NCBI GenBank assembly: GCA_001972305.1 | Contig: BDDD01000420.1 | Span: 434,001 to 498,000, forward strand | Source of the DNA: Cephalotus follicularis | Lineage: Eukaryota > Streptophyta > Magnoliopsida > Oxalidales > Cephalotaceae | Length of the DNA stretch: 64,000 nucleotides | Direction of reading: 5' to 3' | Shown here: one piece after another, positions 43,641 to 54,535 of the stretch | How positions within the stretch are numbered: the stretch's first letter is position 1 | Layout of the letters: the number at the start of each line of letters is the position of its first letter | Position numbers and translations under genes: made by a program | The notes under the pieces: model-generated | What the model saw: the letters and a program-made list of their open reading frames with translations, nothing else | Told to the model about the DNA's origin: nothing | Database searches by the model: none

Positions 43641-46072
43641 TAACAAGTTTGTTATTGCAGCATATTTAGATATAAAATAGGAAAACAATTGATAAAACAG
43701 AAATTAATTTAAGAAATATAAGCATAAAGTTTTGGACTTTAAACTTTATGACACCGCCCACTGTTTTTCGAGAATCCCATAACCCTCTAAGTACGGGAGA
43801 CTAGAATTAGCAATCCATCTCATGGACTTTAATTCCGAGTGGGTGGTCGATGTCTTGCAACCTTATTATCATAACCTTGAGTGTGCTCAACAAGCTATGA
43901 TAAGCTTTACAATTAGGCAAAGCTCTTTGCCGATTGTGCAGCATCTTATACAACCCTCGATCTTTTGTTTTGCCTCTACATGCAAACTGACCTTGAGTGT
44001 ACTCAACAAATCAAATGCACCCTAGTCAAGCATGACCCTTCATTAACACACATATGAATAAGTGATAAGACCCTTGGGTGTGGCCGAAACTGAATCTGAT
44101 CACTAATTCACTTGTATGCACATTTTTTGTTCGATTGATGTGAATACCCTGCTAGAATGCAAACCTTGAGTGTGCTCAAAAAATTTACACCCCACAGAAT
44201 CATCCACATTAATAGTAATGAAGGAAGGCAATGACGTAAAACTATTTAGTTTCATCATTTTCTTGATATTTATTGTTTGAGGGTTTGTAAGGTCACCTTT
44301 TAATTATTAGGCCAAACATTTATTAATGTCATTACAGGTATGTGCCATAATGTTGAGAGGCCATTAGAACCTCTAACATAAAATAGGCATGCATCTTATA
44401 CATTCTAACACCCTAATGATAAATCACGGACTTCTACTATTGTGACTTGCTTGAGCTCAAAGCAAGCCACTGGTCTTATTCCTAGGTGTGACTATTGCAA
44501 CAAGCATTCATATCCAATACATGCCATGGGTCTTCTAATATTCTTCAGTCTTCAACCTTCTCAACTTTTTGCTTTTGTTGCGACTCTCGAGCTTGAATTA
44601 CAATTTTCTTTCTATAACTTAAGAAACCTTGATTATCAATCAAGGGGAGTTACAAAGAGAAGAGGCTTGCAAGCCCCAATGAAAAATATTACATACATTT
44701 CCATCTTTGTGAAATAATCACACCATTCAACATTTGAAAATAAAACCCTAAACTACGTCAGGTCCATGAAGTATCATCACGCATATTAATTCAATCGTTT
44801 GAATTAATATAAAACGTGATCTATTTACTACTACCATCATAATATATTGATTGAGTAACATTGTATGTTTAAAGACATACCCTAAGGGTTTCTCAAACCC
44901 TAAGGGTTAGGGTTTCTAAAACCCTTAGCTTTGGTGTTTAGGTTTACGATTTCTAAAACCCTAATGCTTTAGTGTCTAGGTTTAGGGTTTCTAAAACCCT
45001 AAGCCTTATTTCTTGGATTAGGGTTTCTAAAACCCTAAAACTTTTTCTTTGAAATAGGGTTTTTAAAACCCAAAAAGTATATGTCTAGGGTTGGATACCC
45101 TAAGGATTAAGGTTTAAGAAAATCCTAGGGCATCATTGTTTAGGGTTTCTAAAACCCTAAAGAATTCCTTACAATTCGAGTTTAGGGTTTCATAAACCCT
45201 GAAGGTCAAGTACGTTAAATTAGAGTTTCTAAAACTCTAAACTTTGTGCCTTTGGTTTAGGGGTTGGGAAAATCCTAGAATTTCATGATATAGGGTTTGG
45301 GTAACCCTAGAGAATTAGGGTTTGGGAAACCCTAGGGGTTTAAACCCCATAGTTTAAACATTAAAGGTTTAGGATTTTGGGTTTATAAATCCCTAAAACA
45401 CCAACCCAAAGTCATACCCTAATGCCACATGTCATCACATGAAATTTGCATCTCATCAATTTTCAACCCTTGCCTTCTTCCTCGACTCATCAAAGGGTCG
45501 GATTTCTTGTCTCCTATGGCAAGATATTAGTGAGACATACAATTCAACTTATATCCATATAGTCAAAAGTTACATTAAAAAATCATTTTACAAAACTATG
45601 ACCTAATCATCACATGATTAAGTCATCTTCCTTGAAAAAACTTAAGGGCTTCACATCTCTATTAATGGAGTCGGCCATGGATGTTCAGGTGGTGGCAGGA
45701 GGTTGTTGGTGGTGTTGGTAAAAAGTTTCAACACAAAAACTGCTCCTTTTAACCTTCTAAACCCTTTTAATGAAATAAATTTTTGTAAAACCAACCCTAG
45801 CACCACTTTCTCCACCATTAAACCTGAAATACTAGGAGAGATTAGGGAGGAGATATGGTGGTTATTAGGTCAAACCATTAGAGGATAAAATGATCATCAT
45901 ATCCTACTCATTACAACCATGGCATCAAAATCAAATTTCAAACAACTTTGAACAATAAATTTTGCCATAGTTTCCTTGTGACCCTAAGTACCAAATCAGC
46001 CCATAAACACAATAAAAACTCAATCAATACAGAAATATAAGACCACAATAAAACCTTAAAAGCATCAATTAA
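43641..46072 (-). other. Copia-3 leader, noncoding
   Basis: 2.4 kb between the primer site and gag. The phrase CCTTGAGTGTGCTCAACAA or a close variant occurs three times (43877, 43990, 44162). The hairpin array (44880-45397) is inside. ORFs at 43822-44025, 44442-44717 and 45703-45888 show no domain and lie on the opposite strand. No other feature is recognised. Confidence 0.55.
44880..45397. repeat. Array of AGGGTTT...AAACCCT hairpins
   Basis: About twelve short inverted repeats of the form TTTAGGGTTTC-TA-AAACCCTAAA, spaced about 35-50 bases apart by unrelated sequence. Arms change together: at 45222-45238 the arms read AGAGTTT and AAACTCT, and near 45110-45145 AGGATT and AATCCT. The words resemble the plant telomere repeat (TTTAGGG), but direct head-to-tail telomere repeats are absent. 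Confidence 0.8.
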
Positions 46073-46084
46073 GCTCTGATACCA
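46073..46084 (-). other. Copia-3 primer binding site (tRNA-iMet)
   Basis: GCTCTGATACCA on the plus strand, the exact reverse complement of TGGTATCAGAGC, two bases from the LTR edge at 46087. It sets the orientation of Copia-3. Confidence 0.9.
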
Positions 46085-46086
46085 TT

Positions 46087-47357
46087 TGTTGGATTTGGTT
46101 TACGTAGAAACCCTAAACTAGTAATGGGCTAGCATGCTATATAGGTTTCAAAAAATTTCTATGCAATTCCAATCCTTCCCCAAGGATCTTTAATGCTTAA
46201 ATAAGTTATTAACATGCATTAAAAACAATTTCTAACAATTAGAAGAATATTAGAACTTACATGATGGAGCCACTCCTTCCTTCAAGTTCCTTTGGTTCCA
46301 AGGTTAGCTTCCAAGTGTAGGAAGTCCTCTAATGATATCCACACCAAGAGATCTCCTTATTTCCCTTTCTTTCTCTTTGTTCTAAGACAAGATATTTTTT
46401 AATAACTCTTTCTTCTTGTCTCCTAAGGTCGGCAGAAGTTGAGAGAGAATGGGTCTTAGTCTCCTAATGACTTATGCTAGTAAGTATATATTAGGAAAAT
46501 GACTTAAGGAAAATTTCCAAGACTTTTTAGTTAACCATCAAGTAAATGACTTGGTCAACGCCTTGTCATGCAATGGCTGAAATTTCCTTATTAATAAATC
46601 ATCTTATGGTTTATTAAGTGTGCAATTCAAATTCAGACCATGTTGGACGAGATTGACACTTGTATTGTGTGTGACTCTTTAGGTTCACTATTACGCTGGC
46701 CGTAGAATTAAATTGTGATTCTTGTAATGAATCAATTAAACATTTTTCATCACATGAAAACATTTTAATTGAATTTCCTAATTAAAAATCTTTTAATTCT
46801 TTTTCATCCGAGATAGGTTAACAAGCTGTCTCAGGCATTCTACTTATCAGCATCAACATCTAGCAATGCATACTGACCCCTAGTTAATATGAATTTTCTA
46901 GAACCATAAAATACAGGTTCGTGCATGATTAATACTTTCATCATCAATGCTCTATTCAAACATAGGGTATGGATTATGTCAAACCCTAATAGATTAAATA
47001 ATCGGCACCATGATATGATGTCATTGACCCTATCATATTAGAGGTTCCCTTCTAATATGAACTAACGATATCTGAACACTTTCTACATATCACAGCCTTT
47101 GCCCTGGCTAGAGATTTCTGCCAATGACCAATAAATGTGAGCATATGTCCGTTTTACTGGGAGTGACAGATCCAATCTTGCTCACTCACCTATCTCTACC
47201 ATAAACCTTCCATACCCAACTAATGCCCGTATACTCCCCGTGGTTAGGAAACATATGTAAGCATAGCATCTTATGCACAGGATACAAGTGGTGGCTCATG
47301 TCTAAGGACCACTGTTGCACTTCTGTTATCAGGAATGTCCGTTTGACGTACAGTAAA
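46087..47357 (-). repeat. Copia-3 5' LTR, part left of Tekay-2
   Basis: Starts TGTTGGATTTGG on the plus strand (the LTR end in element sense) and runs to the Tekay-2 target site GTAAA at 47353-47357. Together with 57054-57461 the LTR is about 1.7 kb. The phrase GGTCCTTAGACATGAGCC (minus, near 47300) recalls the Copia-2 LTR, so the families may be related. Confidence 0.75.
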
Positions 47358-47510
47358 TGTAATAACAAGAAAATTCAACTAATGTATATTGTAACCAATG
47401 ATGAAAAAAATATGCATTCTTGAGGTTTTATGAAGTGTTATCTTCTGAATAGAATGAATTTTGAATAAAGTCTTAAATGAAAAGTAAAGAAATAAGTTCT
47501 GGTGCTAAAC

Positions 47511-47630
47511 CGTCGACGCCTAATGCCATACCGTCGACGCTTTGAGCCTAGACATGTGTACAAAACGTGCAGTCGAGAGCTGGTTATGACGCACAAACCG
47601 TCGATGCCAGAGAGAAATAGTCGACGCTTT
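47511..47630 (+). repeat. GTCGAC motif cluster 1, Tekay-2 5' LTR
   Basis: CGTCGACGCC, CCGTCGACGC, CCGTCGATGCC and AGTCGACGC within 120 bases. The 3' LTR counterpart is at 54690-54810. Confidence 0.8.
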
Positions 47631-48574
47631 ACACGGTGTCAGGACTGTGATACACACCTGTTAGAACAGAGCAATGGCGCCAAATCGTTCCTTGCAAGGC
47701 TGAGTGTCCAGCGACGTGTCAACCATGCAAGGGAAACATTACCAGCTGTTGATAATGCCAGACGAAGGAGCCTTGCATGTGCTATTCCACCTGCAAGTCT
47801 GTAACCTGCAAAATAATGAAGGAAGAAACAAAACAGTCAGTAAACGAAGACATGCATGTGTGAGAGAGAAAGAAAATGCTACTGGTTGGAGTTAATTTAG
47901 ACTGATAATCTCCAAACATTTAGGCTTATATACCAGTGTTTATGAGTGAGAGTAAGTGCTAGAACCACTAAGAGGAGAGGAAATTCTTACTGAGGAACCT
48001 CTAATACTTTGCATATGGAGCTAGTGGACTTGAAGAGGAAATTATGCTTGATTCTTCCTGGTAAGCCACTAATCCGAATTCCTTGTTGTTGTTATGGTTG
48101 ACAGTTATGAAAACAGACTGAGAGTAGATATACATATCCATTGTTAACAAACAATTATGAATAATAAGCCTGGGATTAGAGATTGAATTTTGGGATTTAG
48201 ATAGGAAATGGAAATGGAACTTAGAGAATTTATTATAAGCTTCTAATTCGATTCTTTGTGTTATCATGGTTAGATAACTAGCTAAACTTACTGGATTTGG
48301 TATCTAAACCTATAAACATGCAATTGTGTAGATTAATTCTGCAATTTTGGAAGATTGCGTTGGTGTGAAGAACATTGGACTTAAAGAGAGAAATCAATTT
48401 CAATTGATTTCGGGATTGCTTTTAAGGTAGGGGTTTTGACATGTTTTTGAACATATAACATGTATAATGTGTAGTGATGGCTGAGATTTGATTGCATGTT
48501 GGTTTGGACTTAGATTGAATGAAATTATGCTTGCTCTGTTTTGTTGTTGCTCCTGGAAATTGGTAAGAACGCCA

Positions 48575-48735
48575 GAAGCGTCGATGCTTAGGTTCAGTCA
48601 GTCGACACTTTGGTATGTAAAAATCGCATTTTCAGGCTTAAAATGTCAACGCTTTACGCTTTTATAGTGTGTCCAGTGATGACGCTTAATCTCCAACCGT
48701 CGACGCTTAAAGCGAAACTGTCAACGCTTTAGGAC
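48575..48735 (+). repeat. GTCGAC motif cluster 2, Tekay-2 5' LTR
   Basis: AGCGTCGATGC, AGTCGACAC, TGTCAACGC, CCGTCGACGC and TGTCAACGC over 160 bases. The 3' LTR counterpart is at 55750-55910. Confidence 0.78.
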
Positions 48736-49483
48736 AGTAATTGTGGGAGTGCTTAATTGATTGATTGAATTGGTTGTGGTTGTGAATATCCTTGAACTGT
48801 TATATTGTTAGCTGTCATTACTGTTTATTAAAGAAATTACTACTATTTTATAAATTTCAAGGATTATATCAACTTAATGCTTTAAACACAAAGAATGTTT
48901 TCGACAAACGGATTCAGAAAGAAAATCTTATTGTTATACAAATTGTTATTTTCCTCTTATAAGAGGTACTGTTATCATTTAGTTCTCCAAGAGCACCACT
49001 GATTGAACTGTTATGTTTTCCCAAAATGGAAACTACCGCTATATTACAAATTATAGATATATGTAATATTGTCATTGAACTGATTGAATTGATTGTCTAT
49101 GTTATTGCCGTTAGTCGAGTGATAGGAGACATCACTGGCTACGGGATGGTCCTAGGTGCCGGGAGTTGGCTAGAGCTTTCACCACACTTATCTGCAATGC
49201 AGATCCTGATTGTTACCTGCCCGCTAAATGCCCGCAGAACTGACCTGACTCATTATCTTCGGATAGGTGGTGCATAGTTGGTGCTAGGAGATAGCGACAT
49301 GTGACACCCAAACCACTGTATTGATTGATTGTACCCTTGTGCGGTATTCCTGAATTGTATTGTCTATGGACACTTCGCATGATTGCTTATATATATTGAA
49401 ATACTTATATATATGTTTTAATTAAAAATAACTGTCATGCATGTTTACAATTATATATTCATTCTCATGCATTATTTTCCTAC

Positions 49484-49508
49484 TTAGCCGAGTGAGGAGA
49501 AAGGCTAA
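49484..49508 (+). other. LTR stem-loop, Tekay-2 5' LTR
   Basis: TTAGCC (49484-49489) and GGCTAA (49503-49508), a perfect stem with a 13-base loop. CCCC and AATTTCAG follow. Confidence 0.62.
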
Positions 49509-49857
49509 CCCCCTACAATTTCAGATTAAGGGAAGACGCTCGGAGAAGTGCTGCCGAAGCTTTATTGGAGAACTTCTATTTTGTTAAGGCTGTTACTCAT
49601 TATATTTTGTGGTATATTGAATGTTCACACTCCGTTGTTGTTGTTTTTACTTTCCTATATGTAATAGGATGATTGTTATGTAATAAGTACAAGCACGTAG
49701 TATGGACTGCGTGCGGATGACTTTTGTTTATAATCCGGCAATGAAATACTTCCGCTTACGTTGTATGATAATGTTGAATTATGGATTATTATTTTATAAC
49801 TGATATCACCACATATGTTGTCCCTAATGGATTGAAAAAAAACAGGGCGTGACAGCA

Positions 49858-49869
49858 TGGTATCAGAGC
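49858..49869 (+). other. Tekay-2 primer binding site (tRNA-iMet)
   Basis: TGGTATCAGAGC three bases after the 5' LTR; exact match. Confidence 0.94.
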
Positions 49870-49921
49870 TTATTAGATGAATTATTTCCTAATGATTCTG
49901 TCATTCCATATCGGAAACCGA

Positions 49922-50990
49922 ATGGACCGACTAAGAGGTAAAAGAGGAAGGCGTAGAGCCGACGAAGGAATTAATGCACCGCCAGTGCACGAACATGATC
50001 CGCCAGCAAATGAAGGAGTGAATATTCCTCCAGTGCAAGAAAAGAGGAGTAATTTTGACCGCATGGCTGACCTCTTCCAACAGCAGATGCAAGCCAACAT
50101 GGCAAACATGGAATAGATTCGGCAAATGTACGAGGCTAACCGGGCTTATCAGTAGGCTCCTAAAGCTTGTCATACTGGTGGATTTGGCAGAAATTGGAGC
50201 GGTTCATGAGACAGAATCCTCCGATATTCAATGGTGAGCTGAATGCTACTGTGGACGAGCAGTGGATAAGAGACCTGGAGAAAATATTTGCTGCCTTGGA
50301 GTGCACCGATGAGCAGAAACTCAACTTTGCTATATACCTCTTATGGGGCGAGGCCACCTATTTGTGGGAAAGGATTGAAGCAAAGTGGGAATCTCGCTGA
50401 CTTGACAGGACTTGGGACAGATTTTAGTCCGAGTTCCTTGCAACTTATGTACCACAGATAGAACGTGACCGGAGGAAGACCGAGCTGATGGAGTTACGTT
50501 AAAGGGATATGATGGTAGCTCAGTACCAGACTAGATTTGTGGAGCTGGCAAGACATACACCTTATCTGGTGGAGGGTGAATCGCAAATGATCCGAAGGTT
50601 TCTGAAAGGCCTTCGACCTGACATCAGATCTAAGCTATTACTACTGCAGCTAACTTCTTTTGTAGATATTGCTGAAAGGGTGATGATTCTAGAAGCCGAT
50701 ACTAATGAAAGGAGAGCGGAACGGTCTCGTACCAATCAACCAAGACTCGCACAGTCACAGGGGCAGGGGAGTAATAATCCTGCTAAGTCTACAAGGTCCG
50801 ACAATGAGGGTCAAGGAGTTTCTCGATGCAATTCACTGTCAAAAACTCCTAACCAAAGCGGTCAATAGAATTCGGGAGGATGTACTTTTTGTGATCGCAA
50901 GAACCACGATGAGACTGAGTGCTGGAAAAAGATGGGGAAATGCTTGAGGTTTGGTTCACAAGAACATATGCTAAGTGGTTGTCCAATGAT
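49922..50990 (+). pseudogene. Tekay-2 gag
   Basis: The start at 49922 (MDRLRGKRGRRRADEG) mirrors the Tekay-1 gag start and suits the distance from the primer site; an in-frame ATG at 49877 overlaps the leader and is less likely. Capsid blocks are RFMRQNPPIFNGELNAT, WIRDLEKIFAALECTDEQK and YLLWGEATYLWE (50200-50370), then YQTRFVELARHTPYLVEGE and RRFLKGLRPDIRSKL (50520-50640). A zinc-knuckle region lies at about 50880-50990 ([30 protein letters not shown]). A few breaks. Confidence 0.88.
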
Positions 50991-52344
50991 GAGGGATCAA
51001 GCACGCGGCCAACAAGGAAGTGCTGGTGCGAGTGGTAGTGTTGCGGCTGCTCAACCGCGGAAGGATATCGGGAAAGGAATTGTGAAAGGTAGGGTCTACA
51101 CCTTATCTAGAGATGATGTGCCAGAATCTACTACTGTTGTAGGAGGTACCAATTTTATATCTGGCATACTAGCTCATGTACTGGTTGACCCTGGTGCGAC
51201 GCATTCATTCATTGCGTCTGAATTTACTTGCAACTTGCATGGTGTTACTTCTAGATTACCTTATGTATTGGAGGTGAGTACTCCAGCTGGTACTTATCTT
51301 CTATCTGATACTATAATGAAAGATTGTGAAATCACGGTAGCTGGGATTCAGCTATCTACCGACTTGATAGTATTACCTATCCGGGATTTTGATGTTATCT
51401 TGGGGATGGATTGGCTGTATGCTCATCATTCTTGTGTTAATTGCTATAACAAGATGATGACCTTTTACCTTCAAGATGGGACTGAGTGCAAGTTTATCAG
51501 AGAGAAGAATGTTTCTGCTTCGATCATTTCGTATACTCAAGCACAGGAGTATCTCAAGCAAGGATGTGAAGGCTATTTGGCGTATGTGATTGATCATACG
51601 AAAGGTACGCCTAGTATTGGACAAGTTCCTGTTGTAAGTGAATTTCTTGATGTATTTCCAGACGATCTCACTTCGTTTCCACCGGAGAGAGATATAGAGT
51701 TCAGCATTGAACTGTTGCATGTGACTGCTCCTATATCAAAAGCTCCGTACCGAATGGCTCCTGCTGAACTGAAGGAGTTGCAGACTCAATTGCAGGATTA
51801 CCTTGATAAGGGCTTTATCAGACTGAGTGTTTCACCGTGGGGAGCATCGGTCCTGTTTGTGAAAAAGAAGGATGGATCGATGCGTTTATGCATCGATTAC
51901 AGGCTGCTAAATAAGGTAACTGTAAAGAACAAGTATCCTCTACCACATATCGAGGAATTGTTCGACCAATTGCAAGGCTCAACTGTATTCTCCAAACTTG
52001 ACCTAAGAACAGGTTATCATCAGCTAAGGATCTGGGAAGGTGATGTGGAGAAGACTGCATTTCGAACCAGATATGGGCATTATGAATTTTTGATATTGCC
52101 GTTTGGTTTAACAAATGCTCCTGCAGCCTTTATGTGTTTGATGAAAAGAGTGTTCCAGCCCTATCTTGACCAGTTTTTCGTTATATTCCTAGACGACATC
52201 CCGATTTATTCGAGGAGCATTGAGGAACAGATGCAGCATTTGAGAATTGTATTGCAGACATTGCGAAAGGAACAGTTGTTCGCCAAATTCAGCAAGTGTG
52301 AGTTTTGGCTGGATCATGTGACTTTCCCAGGTCACATTGTGTAG
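50932..52344 (+). pseudogene. Tekay-2 protease and reverse transcriptase
   Basis: An open 470-codon stretch. The protease active site is [17 protein letters not shown] (about residues 82-98), with [18 protein letters not shown] downstream. The linker has [11 protein letters not shown] has [81 protein letters not shown] and [11 protein letters not shown] around the FxDD box near 52190, then [12 protein letters not shown]. This is the best preserved Gypsy PR-RT in the window. Confidence 0.93.
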
Positions 52345-53100
52345 AGCGAAGGATTGTCGGTGGATCCTTCGAAGATAGAGAGAATTATTGATTGGCCCCA
52401 ACTGAGGAGCGTTACTGTGGTTCATAGCTTCTTGGGATTGGCTGGCTACTACCGAAGGCTCATCAAAGGGTTTTCGAAGCTTCCTACACCATTGACACAG
52501 TTGACTTAGAAGAATTCAAGTTTCATGTGGGATGATTCTTGTGAGGCAAGTTTCCAAGAGTTGAAGAGTCGGTTGATCTCGGCTTCAGTGTTGGCATTAC
52601 CGGACGGTAATGAGGGTTTCACTGTCTATATTGATGCTTTTTGGGAAGGGATTGGGATGCGTTCTTATGCAGCATGGTAGGGTGATTGCATACGCATCGA
52701 GGAAGTTAAAACCGTATGAGGAAAATTATCCCGTACATGATCTTGAGTTTGCCGCCATAGTATTCTCTTTGCAGAAATGGAGAGACTATCTCTATGGTGC
52801 TCAATTTGAGATCTTCACTGACCATAAAAGCTTAAAGTATTTGTTTTCCCAAAAGGAGCTCAACATGAGACAGAGACGATGGGTGGAATTCTGTAATGAT
52901 TACAACTACAACCTTCAATACCACCCAGGAAAGGCAAATGTAGTGGCGGATGCACCGAGTCGCAAGGCAATGATTGCTGGAGAAATGGTTTCACAGTGGA
53001 AGCTATTGGAGGAATTTCAAACATGGAATCCATTCATGATTTCCCGAGGAGTTATTGTCGCAAATCTGAGAGCACAACCGGAACTTCTGGAGCGTATCTG
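52345..53100 (+). pseudogene. Tekay-2 RT thumb and RNase H
   Basis: [17 protein letters not shown] closes the RT region (about 52430-52480). RNase H blocks include [65 protein letters not shown] and [13 protein letters not shown] (52680-52960). RNase H degrades the RNA of the hybrid. A few breaks. Confidence 0.88.
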
Positions 53101-53159
53101 ACTGCTCAATATAGTGACACTGAGTTATGGAGTATTCGTGAGAACCTAGACACTGATTC

Positions 53160-54270
53160 TTAGTTCTCCATTCATACTGATGGCATACTAAGGTTCTGAC
53201 GAAGGATATGTGTTTCGGATGATGAGAGCATTAGGAATGAATTACTGCAGCAAGCCCACAAGTCAAAATACAGTGTACACCCAGGAAGTTCCAAGATGTG
53301 GCACGACCAGAAAAAGAACTACTGGTGGAGTGGTATGAAAAGAGAGATTGCTGAATATGTAGCAAGATGTTTGACCTATCATAGAGTGAAGGCTGAACAT
53401 CAGAAACCTGCGGGACTGCTATAATCGTTACCAGTGGTTGAGTGGAAATGGGAGCATGTGACCATGGACTTCGTGTTGGGATTACCAAGGTCACGGAATC
53501 AGCATGAGGTAGTGTGGGTTTAGTGGACAGACTCACTAAGTCTGCTCACTTTCGTCCAATGAACATGACGTATTCTATCGAGAAGTTGACTCGATTGTAT
53601 ATCCGGGAGATAGTGAGATTGCATGGAGTGCCGGTCAGTATTGTTTGTGACCGTGATGCTAGATTCACTTCAAGGTTCTGGAAGAAGTTCCAAGCGGCAA
53701 TGGGAACAACATTGAACTTTAGTACTGCGTTCCACCCACAGACCGACTGACAGTCCGAGCGTACCATTCAGATCCTCGAAGATATGCTACGAGCTTGTAT
53801 GATTCATTTTGCTGGGAGGCGAGAGGATCAACTGTCACTGATTGAGTTCTCCTACAATAACAGCTTTCACACCAGCATTGGAATGGCTCCCTATGAAGCA
53901 TTGTATGGGAGAAAGTGTAGATCTCCTATTTTCTGGGACGAGGTAGGTGAGAGACAAGTGCTGGGACTTGGTACAAGAGACTACTGATAAAGTGGAAATA
54001 ATCAAGAAGAGACTGCTAGCTGCTCAGAGCCGGCATAAGAGCTACGCCGATGTAAAGAGGAGAAAGCTAGAATTCAATAAGGGCGATCATGTTTTCCTGA
54101 AGATCTCGCCTCCGAAAGGGATACACCGTTTTGGCCTCAAGGGGAAGTTGGCCCCAAGGTATATTGGACCTTACGAGATACTAGAAAGAGTGGGGGATGT
54201 GGCATATTAGATTGCACTACCACCCAGTTTGTCGGGTGTACATAACATGTTTCATGTTTCCATGTTACGG
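53160..54270 (+). pseudogene. Tekay-2 integrase
   Basis: Zinc-finger region near 53250-53400. The core has [38 protein letters not shown] and the FHPQTD then SERTIQILE region. MAPYEALYGRKCRSPIFWDE follows. LEFNKGDHVFLKISPPKG and KGKLAPRYIGPYEILERVGDVAY (54060-54210) form the GPY/F-type module. Several breaks. Confidence 0.88.
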
Positions 54271-54329
54271 AAATATGTACCCGACCCATCTCACATATTG
54301 AGCTACGACCCAGGATTCATCAGTAATAA

Positions 54330-54494
54330 ATTGTCTTATGAAGAGAGGCCGATGAGGAACGAATGGAGAAGGTGCTGAGGAATAAGACTATTCCTATGGT
54401 AAAAGTATTGTGGCATTTTAACGGAGCAGAGGAAGCTACGTGGGAGCGTGAAGATGAAATGATGGAGACATTTCCTCACTTGTTCGGAATGTAA
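54330..54494 (+). pseudogene. Tekay-2 chromodomain
   Basis: VLRNKTIPMVKVLWHFNGAE then EATWEREDEMMETFPHLFGM, ending at a stop at 54492-54494. This is the C-terminal chromodomain of Tekay chromoviruses, about 45 residues, here readable without a break. Confidence 0.9.
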
Positions 54495-54522
54495 AGGCCA
54501 AATTCGGGGACGAATTTTCTTT

Positions 54523-54535
54523 AAGGAGGGGGAAA
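54523..54535 (+). other. Tekay-2 polypurine tract
   Basis: AAGGAGGGGGAAA, touching the 3' LTR. Confidence 0.9.

Larger units (their letters stand above)
47358..49854 (+). repeat. Tekay-2 5' LTR
   Basis: From TGTAATAACA to GGCGTGACA. It holds two GTCGAC motif clusters (47511-47630 and 48575-48735), a donor-like CTGGTAAGCC at 48057 and the stem-loop (49484-49508). ORFs at 47502-47895, 48001-48267 and 49026-49277 recur in the 3' LTR as copies and have no coding features. Confidence 0.94.

Noticed and set aside
44880-45397. Interstitial telomere repeat
   Set aside because: The words are telomere-like, but they alternate strands as hairpins with spacers, and no run of head-to-tail TTTAGGG is present.
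47502-47895. An ORF with a basic, Arg-rich peptide (also 54734-55098)
   Set aside because: Both are LTR copies overlapping GTCGAC motifs; there is no domain, and the two copies diverge without codon-like bias.
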